From CAXBDP01 sp041689935 (lineage in GTDB: Bacteria > Bacteroidota > Bacteroidia > Cytophagales > Cyclobacteriaceae), in assembly GCA_041689935.1 (NCBI GenBank), contig JBDNFI010000045.1, forward strand, positions 11,269 to 75,268: a stretch of 64,000 nucleotides of DNA, given 5' to 3'. The position numbers and the translations under genes are program-made. Of the stretch, positions 18,334 to 27,941 are shown in pieces. Position 1 is the first letter of the stretch; each line of letters starts with the position of its first letter. The notes under the pieces are model-generated. The model searched no databases, had not been told where the DNA came from, and saw only the letters and a list, made by a program, of their open reading frames with translations.

Positions 18334-19752
18334 ATGAAACTAAAAAATATATTTTCTTGGATTGCCCTCTCCAGCGTATTTGTATTCAGTTGCGATGTGC
18401 TTGAGCAAGAACCAGAAACACAAATTTCTGATCAGGGTGCTTTTACAAATGAGAAAAGCGCAGATGCTGCATTAGCTGGTTTATATCATCAATTGCAAGC
18501 GGGAGGATATTACGGTCGTAATTTTCAAATTATCTCTGATGTAAGTGCGGATATTAGTCAAAGTATTGGTACTTGGGATTTTTATAGAGAATTAGATACT
18601 TACTCAATTGATGCATCAAATACTGAGCTGAACAACTTTTATATTACGGGCTACAGAACCGTAAATCAGGCAAATAACCTGATTGCGTCGGTACCTGGAA
18701 TAGATATGCCTCAAGCTAAAAGAGATAATCTTACCGGGCAAGCGTATTTCGCCAGAGGATTAGCCTTCTTCGATTTGAATAGAGTTTTTGGAGGAATGCC
18801 AGGTAAGGTCGGTACACAGAGCGTTGTTTTGCCTTTACAACCTTCTAGAGGTGTGAATGAATCAATCTTTTTAAGTAGACCTGCTTTGGCTGTAGGGTAT
18901 GCACAAGTGAAAAGTGATTTAATTGATGCCTTAGCCTTATTGCCAGAAGCTCAGGCTTCTGACGCTTTCTCAAGATCAAGGGCTGTGAAAGCTTCTGCGA
19001 GAGCTTTGCTATCAAGATTGCACTTATATCTTGGTGAGTGGGACGATGTAATTTCTACTTCTACTGCCGTAATTAGTGATTCGAGATATTCTCTAGTACC
19101 GAATTATTCAAATATTTTCTCTGGAAAGCTTACAAGCGAATCCATATTTGAGCTTGAATTTAACAATGCTGATCAAAGCGGTCTTCGTAACTGGTACTTG
19201 CCTTCAACAGGTGGTTTGGGTGGTCGTGGAGATTTGTCCATGCATACTGATTTTGTTGATCAGATTAGAGCTAACCCAATGGACAGTAGAGGAGCCATGT
19301 TTGGTTTTAATGCAGCGGAAGGAGTTTATTTTCCATTGAAGTATCAAAAAGCAGGTAATATTGACAATGTTCATATTTTGAGAATCGCAGAAATGTACTT
19401 GAATAGAGCAGAAGCGCACGCAAATAACAGCTCAATTGCATTGGCTGTAACGGATCTAAACAAGATTAGAAATCGTGCGAATGTTGCCAGCTATACGGGA
19501 GCAATGACTAAGGAAGCTGTACTTTTAGCTATCGAACGTGAGAGAGCTTATGAGTTTCACATAGAAGGTCATAGATTCTTTGATTTGGTAAGAACTGGCA
19601 GAGCCTTGACTGTACTTTCTGCCGTGAACAGAAGAAACTCTTCAGTTCCAATTGCCATTGGAGAAGCTTACAAACAAATAATGCCTATTCCGAGAGTGGA
19701 CATATTAGCAAACCCTAATTTGGACCAAAACCCAGGCTACGGTACACGGTAA
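18334..19752 (+). CDS. SusD-like surface lipoprotein (first pair)
   Basis: A 472-residue lipoprotein with lipobox VFSC. It shows the SusD/RagB pattern: N-terminal LEQEPETQISDQGAFTNEKSADAALAGLYHQL, TPR-like helices (QAYFARGLAFFDLNRVFGG, ASARALLSRLHLYLGEWDDV) and the C-terminal RagB_SusD domain with ILRIAEMYLNRAEAHA, IERERAYEFHIEGHRFFDLVRTG and the closing IPRVDILANPNLDQNPGY. It forms the lid over the SusC barrel and captures substrate at the cell surface. It is co-transcribed with the preceding gene and ends at a strong terminator. Confidence 0.95.
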   Translation: MKLKNIFSWIALSSVFVFSCDVLEQEPETQISDQGAFTNEKSADAALAGLYHQLQAGGYYGRNFQIISDVSADISQSIGTWDFYRELDTYSIDASNTELNNFYITGYRTVNQANNLIASVPGIDMPQAKRDNLTGQAYFARGLAFFDLNRVFGGMPGKVGTQSVVLPLQPSRGVNESIFLSRPALAVGYAQVKSDLIDALALLPEAQASDAFSRSRAVKASARALLSRLHLYLGEWDDVISTSTAVISDSRYSLVPNYSNIFSGKLTSESIFELEFNNADQSGLRNWYLPSTGGLGGRGDLSMHTDFVDQIRANPMDSRGAMFGFNAAEGVYFPLKYQKAGNIDNVHILRIAEMYLNRAEAHANNSSIALAVTDLNKIRNRANVASYTGAMTKEAVLLAIERERAYEFHIEGHRFFDLVRTGRALTVLSAVNRRNSSVPIAIGEAYKQIMPIPRVDILANPNLDQNPGYGTR

Positions 19753-19780
19753 TTGATAATAGTATAAATCTAAATATGGT

Positions 19781-19819
19781 AAAAAGAGGCTGTCCCAAAA
19801 ATGGGACGGCCTTTTTTTT
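19781..19819 (+). terminator. Intrinsic terminator after the first SusC/D pair
   Basis: GGCTGTCCC and GGGACGGCC (one mismatch/G-T position) form a stem around A5-T, followed by eight T residues. It separates the two SusC/D operons. The rest of the 347-base gap (19753-20099) shows no ORF; I find no clear TAnnTTTG box ahead of the second pair. Confidence 0.85.
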
Positions 19820-20099
19820 GCAAAAAATCATTTTAAATATATTCTACATTAATCCTAAATTAAGCCGAATAGTAGGTGTAGCGAAATGAAAGAATAATTT
19901 TTTTCACCCGTAAAAGAATATTGCCAAAGAATATTCTCATAAAGAATGGTGGCTAAACTATCTATATATTCCTTCTGTAATTGGAATAGTGCCATTGATA
20001 TAAATATTATCCAGTTTTTTTACAATGAGGAGAAAGAATCTTAGATTGTTGTACCTAAAAAACTTTTTTCAGGTAACCTCTAACTAAAAACAATTTATT

Positions 20100-23000
20100 A
20101 TGAAGAAAACCTTACAACTTTTTTTCCTCGCTTTGATACTTCCAGGTTTCCTGTTTGCGCAGGAGCGGGTGGTACGAGGAAAAGTAGTCACGGATGCAGA
20201 GGATTTTCCACTGCCGGGAGTGAATATTCAGGTAAAAGGAACCGTAACAGGAACTTTTACTGATGGCGATGGCTCTTTTGAAATAAGAGTGCCAAGCAAT
20301 GAGGCCATTTTGGTCTTTTCGATGATTGGATATTTACAGCAAGAAGTCAAAGTGGGGGCAAGGACTCAAATAGATATTCGACTAGCTGAGGATATGAAAA
20401 CATTGAGTGAAGTAGTCGTAGTTGGTTATGGGCAACAAGAACGAAAAACCTTAACCAGTTCTATTTCTTCAATAAACGTAAAGGATCTTGAAAACCTACC
20501 AATAACCAGCCCAGATCAATTAATGCAAGGTCGTGCAGCAGGTGTGGTAGTAGGTTCACAGTCTGGAGAGCCTGGCGGTGGAATGTTTGTAAGGGTAAGA
20601 GGAACAACCTCAATAAATGGCAGCTCTGATCCATTATATGTGATTGATGGTGTGCCATTACAATCTAGTAATCTTGCAGGCAGCTCATTTGGGCAGCCAG
20701 TAAACCCACTTGCGGATATTAATCCTGCTGATATAGCCTCCATAGAAATTTTGAAGGATGCATCGGCAACCGCTATTTATGGTGCTCGCGCTGCAAACGG
20801 CGTAGTGCTTATTACCACCAAAAGAGGTTCAGAAGGCAAAGCTACTGTAACGATAAATTCATTCGTAGGAACTTCAAAGGCTTGGAGAGACCCAAACTCT
20901 ATCAGAGTGGACGGGCCAACCTTTGAAATGTTGCAGAATGAAGCTTATAGAAATAATGGAAGGCCCGAGCCTTACGCAAATCCTAGCCAAGCGATAGATA
21001 CCAATTGGTTCGACTATATCTTCCAAGAAGCAAGCTCCTACAATCTAGACGTATCAGTAAGTGGTGGAGATGAGCGAGTAAAATACTTTGTGTCAGGCAA
21101 CCAAAACTACCAAGAGGGTATTTTGAAGCCAGCAAATTTCGAAAGAACAACTAGCCGGATGAATTTGGAGTTTTTGGCAAGTGACAGATTAAAAGTGGGT
21201 ATCAATGCTACTTATGGTGTCAATACTAGGAATAGGGCACAGAATGGAAATGCAATTAGTGGTGCACTAAGTACGGCATATTTTTACCCATCAAATTTCC
21301 CTGTTTTTAATACAGATGGCACCTATTACCGTCCTTTCTGGGAAAACCCTGTGGCAGTTGCGTTGGAAACTGATTATTTGATGCGAACGACACGATTTAT
21401 AGGAAGTGTATTTGCAGAGTATGAGGTAACTAATGGCTTAATTTTCAGATCGACGTGGTCGATGGATAATAGCTTTGTTGAAGAAGATCAATATTGGAAT
21501 ACGAGGTTAGCTACCGGACAAGCAAACAATGGTTCTGCTTCAACCACAGTGACAACAGATAATAACTGGATCAATGAAAATGTGTTGACTTATCAAACCA
21601 GATTCGGAACAGACCATGATTTGAATGTGCTCTTTGGTAATACCTTACAAGAAAATAGATTTACTAGGAGGAATGCTTCTGGTACTCAATTCGCAAATGA
21701 TTTATTTAGAAATATTGCCTCAGCTGCTGTGAAGAACTCGTCTTCTGTAGGTTCCTCTTGGGGTATTTCATCATATTTCACTAGAATAAATTATGGTTTC
21801 CAAGGAAAATACTTGTTTACTGTAAATATGAGAGCTGATGCATCCTCCCGCTTTGGTGTAGATAATCGTTGGGGTTACTTCCCTTCTGTTGCTGCTGCTT
21901 GGAGAATTTCAGATGAGGCATTTATGCAAAACTTACCTGCCATAAGCGATTTGAAATTTAGAGTATCCTATGGAGTCACTGGTAACCAAGCAGGTATTGG
22001 CGATTTCCAATCAAGAGGACTTTGGGGTGGTCAGAGAGGCGGGTTGAACCTCGGCGGGCAAGGGCAGCCAGGTGGGCCAGCAGCTTATGTTGATGATGCA
22101 GGTATCACAGCCAACCAATTGGCTAACCCTAACTTGAGATGGGAAACGACCAATCAAATTAACTTAGGCTTAGATTTAGGTTTGTTTGAAGACAAATTAA
22201 CGGTTACTATGGATTTCTATAATAAACAAACAAAGGATTTACTATTGGCAGTGCCAGTGCCTAGAACAACCGGTTATAGTTCATTAGTGCAGAATTTCGG
22301 CGAAATTCAGAATAAAGGAGTTGAGCTAGGGATTAATGGAAATATTATTCAAAAATCTGATTTCAACTGGAACGCTAGCTTTAATATATCTCGAAATGAC
22401 AACCTTGTAAAGAAAATTGCTTCTCCATTTACTACTTTCACCCGCGATTATATTAGAGTAGAAGAAAATGCTCCTCTGTATTCTTTCTGGGTGCATGTGC
22501 AAAATGGGGTAGATCCTGAAACAGGTAATGTCATTTGGGAGTCTGGAGATGATGCTACATTCAATCCGAACGTTCATAGGTACCTTTTCGGAGATGCTAA
22601 CCCGCGTTATGTTGGTGGCCTTACAAATACCTTGAACTATAAGAATTTCGACATGATGGTATTCTTTCAATTTAGTGAAGGCAATGAGGTCTTGAATTAT
22701 GGACGATTCTTCTTTGAGCATGGCGGAACAAGAACTACTGGATATACCACACAGCAATTGGATCGCTGGCAGCAACCTGGAGATGTGACCGATGTCCCAA
22801 GAATGGCCACGGCAAACTATGCGGCTAATTTGCGACCAAGCAGACATGTGGAAGACGGTTCTTATTTGAGATTGAAAAACTTGATGGTTGGCTATGCTAT
22901 ACCTACGGATGTTACCTCCCGCCTTGGCATTGGAATGTCCAGAGCAAGAGTATATTTCCAAGCTCAGAACTTACTTACTTGGACAAACTATACAGGTTTA

Positions 23001-23105
23001 GACCCTGAGGTGAGTACAAGTCCAGGCAACCTAGTGGCAGGCGTAGATATTGCCGTTATGCCTCAGCCAAGAACATTTACTGGTGGTTTCACGCTAACGT
23101 TCTAA
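20100..23105 (+). CDS. SusC-like TonB-dependent outer-membrane transporter (second pair)
   Basis: A 1001-residue paralogue of the first SusC. Domains in order: signal peptide (LFFLALILPGFLFAQ), carboxypeptidase-regulatory-like domain (VVTDAEDFPLPGVNIQVKG), TonB-box-like VVVVGYGQQERKTL, plug with DPLYVIDGVP and the same ILKDASATAIYGARAANG motif, and the barrel ending GGFTLTF. The plug is almost identical in protein sequence to the first copy while barrel loops differ, for example an extra Gly/Gln-rich loop near residue 645 (GGQRGGLNLGGQGQPGG). This points to tandem duplication followed by change of substrate specificity. The partner SusD gene starts 19 bases later. Confidence 0.95.
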   Translation: MKKTLQLFFLALILPGFLFAQERVVRGKVVTDAEDFPLPGVNIQVKGTVTGTFTDGDGSFEIRVPSNEAILVFSMIGYLQQEVKVGARTQIDIRLAEDMKTLSEVVVVGYGQQERKTLTSSISSINVKDLENLPITSPDQLMQGRAAGVVVGSQSGEPGGGMFVRVRGTTSINGSSDPLYVIDGVPLQSSNLAGSSFGQPVNPLADINPADIASIEILKDASATAIYGARAANGVVLITTKRGSEGKATVTINSFVGTSKAWRDPNSIRVDGPTFEMLQNEAYRNNGRPEPYANPSQAIDTNWFDYIFQEASSYNLDVSVSGGDERVKYFVSGNQNYQEGILKPANFERTTSRMNLEFLASDRLKVGINATYGVNTRNRAQNGNAISGALSTAYFYPSNFPVFNTDGTYYRPFWENPVAVALETDYLMRTTRFIGSVFAEYEVTNGLIFRSTWSMDNSFVEEDQYWNTRLATGQANNGSASTTVTTDNNWINENVLTYQTRFGTDHDLNVLFGNTLQENRFTRRNASGTQFANDLFRNIASAAVKNSSSVGSSWGISSYFTRINYGFQGKYLFTVNMRADASSRFGVDNRWGYFPSVAAAWRISDEAFMQNLPAISDLKFRVSYGVTGNQAGIGDFQSRGLWGGQRGGLNLGGQGQPGGPAAYVDDAGITANQLANPNLRWETTNQINLGLDLGLFEDKLTVTMDFYNKQTKDLLLAVPVPRTTGYSSLVQNFGEIQNKGVELGINGNIIQKSDFNWNASFNISRNDNLVKKIASPFTTFTRDYIRVEENAPLYSFWVHVQNGVDPETGNVIWESGDDATFNPNVHRYLFGDANPRYVGGLTNTLNYKNFDMMVFFQFSEGNEVLNYGRFFFEHGGTRTTGYTTQQLDRWQQPGDVTDVPRMATANYAANLRPSRHVEDGSYLRLKNLMVGYAIPTDVTSRLGIGMSRARVYFQAQNLLTWTNYTGLDPEVSTSPGNLVAGVDIAVMPQPRTFTGGFTLTF

Positions 23106-23123
23106 TCATTAAACTAAAAGCAA

Positions 23124-24530
23124 ATGAAAAATTTAAAAATATACAGCTTATTAGCTTTGGTTCTGGTGGCCTTCGGATGTGAAGTACTCGAACATGAGCC
23201 ACAGCAACAGATTTCGACAGAGCTAGCCTTTTCAAATGAAAAATCTGCGGAAGCAGTTCTGAATGGTCTTTATAATGAAGCACAATTGGTGTATTCATGG
23301 AGACCATTTATATTTGGTGATTTAGCCTCAGATGCAGTCCAATCTATCGATACTTGGGACGCATTTAACCAAGTAGATAATTATTCAAACTCTGCTGATA
23401 ATTCTGAAGTAGATGACTTCTACACGCAGATCTATCGTGGTATAGATATGGCCAATCAAATCATAGCCAATGCACCAAAAGTTGAGATGCCTGCAGCAAA
23501 GATCAATGATTTTCTAGGGCAGGCATATCTATTTAGAGGCATGTTTTACTTTGAACTGGCTAGATATTGGAGCGGAATTCCTAATTCCTACAATGAAGAA
23601 GGTGTAGTAATTCGTACCACACCCTCAAATGGCAACAATGATGAAAGTTTTGCTCCTAGAGCTAGTTTTGATGCCACGTGGACTCAAATTCTATCAGATT
23701 TGCAAGAAGGGTATGCTAGGCTTCCCGAAGTGAGAAGCAACAATGCAGAGAATCGCAGAAGACTTACCAAGCCAGCTGCTGCCGCAATGCTTGCTAGAAC
23801 GTATTTCTATCAGGCAAACTGGCCTCAAGCTGCCAATTATGCTTCTGAAGTCATCTCAAATGCTAGATTTTCTTTGGTTGAGCCGTTTTCCACCATATAC
23901 AGAACGGAGTTTTCTGTTGAATCTATTTTTGAAATGGATTACAACAACATCGATTTTAGCGGTATTCGAGGATGGTATTACCCACCGAATTTAGGTGGTC
24001 GTGGTGGTTTATGTTTTCACTCTGCATATTATCAATACCTGATAGAGGAGCCAGGCGATGCACGTGCAAGTTTGATCGCATCACGAGTATTTAATGGTCA
24101 GACGGTCTATTACAGTACAAAATATGATTTGCTACTAAATGCAAGCAATATCCCACTTTTGAGAATCGCTGAAATGTACCTAATACGTGCTGAAGCTCGC
24201 GTAAATGGAGCTGGCGGTGGCCCAGCTGGTGCAATTACTGATTTGAATGCAGTAAGAAATAGAGCAGGCTTACCTAGTGTTAATCCATCAGGTAGTTCCT
24301 CTATTCTCAATGCTATCTGGAAAGAAAGGGATAAAGAATTTGCTATTGAAGGGCAGCGTTATTTTGACTTAATCAGGACGGGTCGAGCAATGAGTACACT
24401 TCAGAATTTATCGAGAACGGCAGGTTCCAGTTTGGTTTCAATTCCAAATCAAGGCCGACTACTCATGCCAATACCAAATGCTGATATCTTGGCCAATCCT
24501 CAAATGACTCAAAATTCTGCTTACAGGTAA
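23124..24530 (+). CDS. SusD-like surface lipoprotein (second pair)
   Basis: A 468-residue lipoprotein (lipobox VAFGC) with the SusD fold: EHEPQQQISTELAFSNEKSAEAVLNGLYNEA near the N-terminus, QAYLFRGMFYFELARYWSG, and the RagB_SusD C-terminal region with LLRIAEMYLIRAEARV, IWKERDKEFAIEGQRYFDLIRTG and IPNADILANPQM. It is the surface binding partner of the second SusC. Residues predicted to contact substrate differ from the first SusD in the loop between helices (STIYRTEFSVESIFEMDYNN versus SNIFSGKLTSESIFELEFNN), which fits two related but different ligands. Confidence 0.95.
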   Translation: MKNLKIYSLLALVLVAFGCEVLEHEPQQQISTELAFSNEKSAEAVLNGLYNEAQLVYSWRPFIFGDLASDAVQSIDTWDAFNQVDNYSNSADNSEVDDFYTQIYRGIDMANQIIANAPKVEMPAAKINDFLGQAYLFRGMFYFELARYWSGIPNSYNEEGVVIRTTPSNGNNDESFAPRASFDATWTQILSDLQEGYARLPEVRSNNAENRRRLTKPAAAAMLARTYFYQANWPQAANYASEVISNARFSLVEPFSTIYRTEFSVESIFEMDYNNIDFSGIRGWYYPPNLGGRGGLCFHSAYYQYLIEEPGDARASLIASRVFNGQTVYYSTKYDLLLNASNIPLLRIAEMYLIRAEARVNGAGGGPAGAITDLNAVRNRAGLPSVNPSGSSSILNAIWKERDKEFAIEGQRYFDLIRTGRAMSTLQNLSRTAGSSLVSIPNQGRLLMPIPNADILANPQMTQNSAYR

Positions 24531-24551
24531 AATACGATTTAATATGAAATC

Positions 24552-24582
24552 AATAAAGAGGGATGTTTTATCCCTCTTTATT
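24552..24582 (+). terminator. Intrinsic terminator after the second SusC/D pair
   Basis: A perfect 12 bp stem (AATAAAGAGGGA with its complement) around the loop TGTTTTA; 22 bases downstream of the SusD stop. It lies between SusD and the S10 peptidase gene. Confidence 0.8.
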
Positions 24583-24612
24583 ATTTCTTATTCATTCTAA
24601 CTATTTATTAAA

Positions 24613-26133
24613 ATGAAAAAGATTTTAGATGTAATTATGGGATTAACGCTTGTCGCAATGAGTGCCCATTCAATAAATGCTCAAGGCATTTCTGCTACTG
24701 CACAGTCGGTGCAATATATTGCAATAGACGAGGAAGTTTCCGTTACAGAACATCAAGTAAATGCTGGCGGGAGGATGATCAACTATTCGGCCACATCGGG
24801 CTACATGATATTGGGCGATGAAAACGAAACCCCCAAAGGAAAAATATTTTTCACCTACTATGCTGACAAAGCAAGTAAAAGCCCTGTGAACAGGCCAATT
24901 ACTTTTATTTATAATGGAGGGCCGGGCTCCTCATCTGTGTGGTTGCATATGGGCGGTTTAGGTCCGCGGCGCATATTAATGACAGATGATGGTGAAGCAA
25001 TGGAGCCGCCTTATGAAGTTGTTCCTAGTGAGTACACTTGGCTTACACATTCTGATTTGGTATTTATCGATCCAATGGAAACCGGCTATAGCCGACCTGT
25101 ATCTGGAGAGAACAAGGCGCAGTTTATTGGCTTTCAAAATGATATCAATTCTATGGGTGATTTTATTCGCGCTTTCACCTCAAAATATGAGCGATGGAAT
25201 TCACCAAAATACCTTTCAGGCGAAAGCTATGGCACCACCCGATCAGCTGGGCTATCAGGTTATTTGCAAGACCGATATGGATTGTACCTCAATGGAATCA
25301 TACTTATTTCATCTGTATTGGATTTCAGCACCATCCTTTTCGATCGGGGCAATGAACTGCCTTTTGTTGTGAATCTTCCTACCTATGCTGCTACTGCTTG
25401 GTATCACAAAAAACTAGACCCTAGCTTTACTGATCTCCCAAAATTATTGGAAGAAGTACGAGAATTTGCGAAAACAGAATATACTGTAGCTTTAATGAAA
25501 GGTGATCAGATTTCAGATGTGGACAGAGGAAATATCATCACTAAGCTACAACGATATACGGGACTAAGTGCAGACTATATCGATAGAGCAAATTTGCGGA
25601 TCAATATCAATAAATTTACAAAGGAACTCCGCCGCGAAGAAAAATTGACCGTTGGTCGTTTGGATGGTCGTATTACAGGTTTTGATTACGATTATGTAGG
25701 TGAGTCATACGACTACGATCCGAGCTATAATGGCGCAATTTATGGCCCATTTGCTATGGCGATTAATGATTATTTGAAAAGAGAATTGAAAGTGGAAATT
25801 AATCAAGCGTACGAAATATTGACTGGCCGTCCCAGACCGTGGAGTTACGCAAATGTTGAGAATAAATACTTAAATGTAGCTGAAACACTGAGAGCTGCTA
25901 TGACAAGAAATCAATCTTTAAAAGTATTGGTTATCAATGGTTATTACGATTTGGCTACGCCATTTGGAGGGACAGAATATACGATAGATCACATGTTTCT
26001 GGATAAATCATTGCGGGGGAATATCGAAATGAAATATTATGCGTCAGGTCACATGGTGTATATCCATAAGCCAAGTCTTGAGCAAATGACGATTGATGTG
26101 AGAGATTTTTATCAAAGGTCTTCGGGTAATTAG
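24613..26133 (+). CDS. Exported S10 serine carboxypeptidase-like protein
   Basis: A 506-residue protein with signal peptide (VIMGLTLVAMSAHSINAQ). The S10 family triad is visible: NGGPGSSS oxyanion region near residue 100, GESYG with the nucleophile Ser at about 205, Asp in NGYYDLATPFGG near 445 and His in ASGHMVY near 478. S10 enzymes remove C-terminal amino acids from peptides at acidic pH. The signal peptide places it in the periplasm or outside the cell. It begins 30 bases after the terminator of the SusC/D pair, on the same strand, which supports a peptide-use role for the locus. Confidence 0.92.
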   Translation: MKKILDVIMGLTLVAMSAHSINAQGISATAQSVQYIAIDEEVSVTEHQVNAGGRMINYSATSGYMILGDENETPKGKIFFTYYADKASKSPVNRPITFIYNGGPGSSSVWLHMGGLGPRRILMTDDGEAMEPPYEVVPSEYTWLTHSDLVFIDPMETGYSRPVSGENKAQFIGFQNDINSMGDFIRAFTSKYERWNSPKYLSGESYGTTRSAGLSGYLQDRYGLYLNGIILISSVLDFSTILFDRGNELPFVVNLPTYAATAWYHKKLDPSFTDLPKLLEEVREFAKTEYTVALMKGDQISDVDRGNIITKLQRYTGLSADYIDRANLRININKFTKELRREEKLTVGRLDGRITGFDYDYVGESYDYDPSYNGAIYGPFAMAINDYLKRELKVEINQAYEILTGRPRPWSYANVENKYLNVAETLRAAMTRNQSLKVLVINGYYDLATPFGGTEYTIDHMFLDKSLRGNIEMKYYASGHMVYIHKPSLEQMTIDVRDFYQRSSGN

Positions 26134-26167
26134 GCTCTGCTGAAAACCACCTCAGTTGAGTTTTTAG

Positions 26168-26770
26168 CTACCCCTGCTTATCAGTATTAACTGTTCCTTC
26201 TTCATAGATATTAGAAACACCACCTGATACAATGAATTTCATGACAACTGCCGGATTAATATCTATCGGCCTCACATGATTTTTAGGCACAATAAACAAC
26301 TCACCAGAAAAATTATAAGAATGAGGGAAATATACAGCTACTTTATCTTTCTCGTTTATTTTGCTCAAATCTTCCTCGGTCAGAAAACCCAATTTTTCTA
26401 AATTAGAAATCGGATTTACCAATACAATCACGGGCTTATTAAACTTTCTTTCTTTTCCGACAAATGCCTTAAAGAGGTCATTCAACGCTGAATAGATAAG
26501 CTTTAATAAGGGAGTTTTTTCGATTAGCCGATTAAATAAAATTTTAAATGGTTTAGCAAGTATGCTTCTGCCTGCCATGCCAACCAGAACTAGAAAAAAG
26601 AAAATTATAATAAAACCCAACCCTGGTATGTTTATTATAAAGAATTTTTCAAAAATATTGTTTAGGATATTATCTATAAAATTAAAAATTATGTAGATAA
26701 TATATGCTGAAATCCCGAAAGGCGCAATATACAGCACCCCTTGCAGAAAATAATTCATGATGTTTTTCAT
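26168..26770 (-). CDS. DUF502 family membrane protein
   Basis: A 200-residue inner-membrane protein with two N-terminal membrane segments (residues about 8-28, GVLYIAPFGISAYIIYIIFNF, and 48-72, GLGFIIIFFFLVLVGM) followed by a soluble region with the DUF502 pattern (FLTEEDLSKINEKDKVAVYFPHSYNFSGELFIVPKNHVRPID, MKFIVSGGVS). Family function is unknown; it is widespread in bacteria and related to a plant COV-like family. It is convergent with the S10 peptidase gene, and no operon partner is seen. Confidence 0.85.
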   Translation of the reverse strand: MKNIMNYFLQGVLYIAPFGISAYIIYIIFNFIDNILNNIFEKFFIINIPGLGFIIIFFFLVLVGMAGRSILAKPFKILFNRLIEKTPLLKLIYSALNDLFKAFVGKERKFNKPVIVLVNPISNLEKLGFLTEEDLSKINEKDKVAVYFPHSYNFSGELFIVPKNHVRPIDINPAVVMKFIVSGGVSNIYEEGTVNTDKQG

Positions 26771-27941
26771 ATACTAAAAATAGCGGTAAAGGGTGTTTTT
26801 AAAACATTTATGAGAGCCAATCTAACATCTGTAAAGACACAAAGGATACATCGTTTCGAATTCTTTCATGGGTTTGTCTATCGGCCTAAATACTAGAAAT
26901 AGCTAAATTAAGCTTAAGCTTAAGCTTAATTTAGCAGAGCACAATGTGCAAGATTCAATTAGAGCAAAAGTGCCTTCGTTGCAAGTTCTCAAATTTAAAC
27001 GTAAAGTAAGGGACATTTCAAATAACAAGATGTGGTCTGACTTTGATTATACTCAAAAAATATATTGAACGCTTCAACGTCCAATAGAAGCTCAAAATTA
27101 TAAATTAAATGTATCGGTAATTAATGACTTGGAATGAATTTACAATGTTTCGCCGCTTTTTTGGAATTTTTCTGCAATAGAAAGGCAATTAAAAATCTGA
27201 AGCAATAAATCTAGGTTTTAGGTTTTTTGAAAACAATTATCGTCAGAGACCAACCTTTAAAAAAGCATACAATATTGCTTTCGTCTTTAGGAATTAAATT
27301 TTAGCAGAAATTGAATAAAGCTAAATCTCATTAAAGCTGTCCTGGTGATAAAATGGACTCGTTTGAGCCGTACTTAAAGGGTATATATTCATCTTAAAAG
27401 AGCGAACGCTGCTAATATGTTTGCGGAGCAAAATCTTTTTGTCGAGGTATCTGCTCTGTGGTGAAGAATACATTCTTAAATGAAAAAATAGTGGAGGGAT
27501 AGTGATGCAATCTTATCTAGACTAGAAAACCAATAAATTGGGAGGTAATTCCTTGATCGGTCAATATGGAATTTGCTCCCTTAGGCTCTAAGGCTAATCC
27601 TTTATAGAATGATTGGCTTTTTTTTGTAGCAACTTTCGGTTCAGCACAGATTTCCCTATAATTACAGAAATTCTACCCTCTTGAATAATTAAGTAAAATG
27701 TCCTTTTACCTCAGAATTCTCTTGGCCTCACATTCCTTATTTTTGGAGAAGCTTGATTCCACAAGTTCCAAAAAGCTTAAAACATTCTTATAGGTTCAAT
27801 TTTACCTCTCAATTTGACAAAAAGGATAAGAAAGCAGTAATTAGCTTTACTCAGCCTCAAGTTCGTAAAATTGAGTAATCATTGATTGTTTGGCTATACA
27901 GAATAGACCAAAATACATACTAAGCTTGAAACAGTTTGCTC
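26771..27941. other. Gene-poor 1.17 kb stretch
   Basis: No ORF above about 50 codons looks real on either strand. It holds a perfect 34 bp palindrome (26902-26935) and otherwise AT-rich sequence with scattered stop codons. I see no tRNA, rRNA or known riboswitch. It may contain decayed genes or small RNAs, but I cannot show either. Confidence 0.6.
26902..26935. repeat. Perfect 34 bp palindrome
   Basis: The sequence reads the same on both strands with no spacer; its centre consists of alternating AAGCTT and CTTAAG hexamers flanked by GCTAAATT and AATTTAGC. It lacks the T-tract of an intrinsic terminator. A dimeric DNA-binding site or cruciform is possible. Confidence 0.85.

Noticed and set aside
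22326..22961. A 211-codon - strand frame inside the second susC
   Set aside because: It lies antisense within a clear TonB-transporter gene; composition is Ser/Ile/His-rich and not protein-like. Shadow frame.
26902..26935. The 34 bp palindrome as an intrinsic terminator
   Set aside because: It has no loop of normal size, is AT-rich and lacks a following T-tract; it also lies over 130 bases upstream of the DUF502 start.
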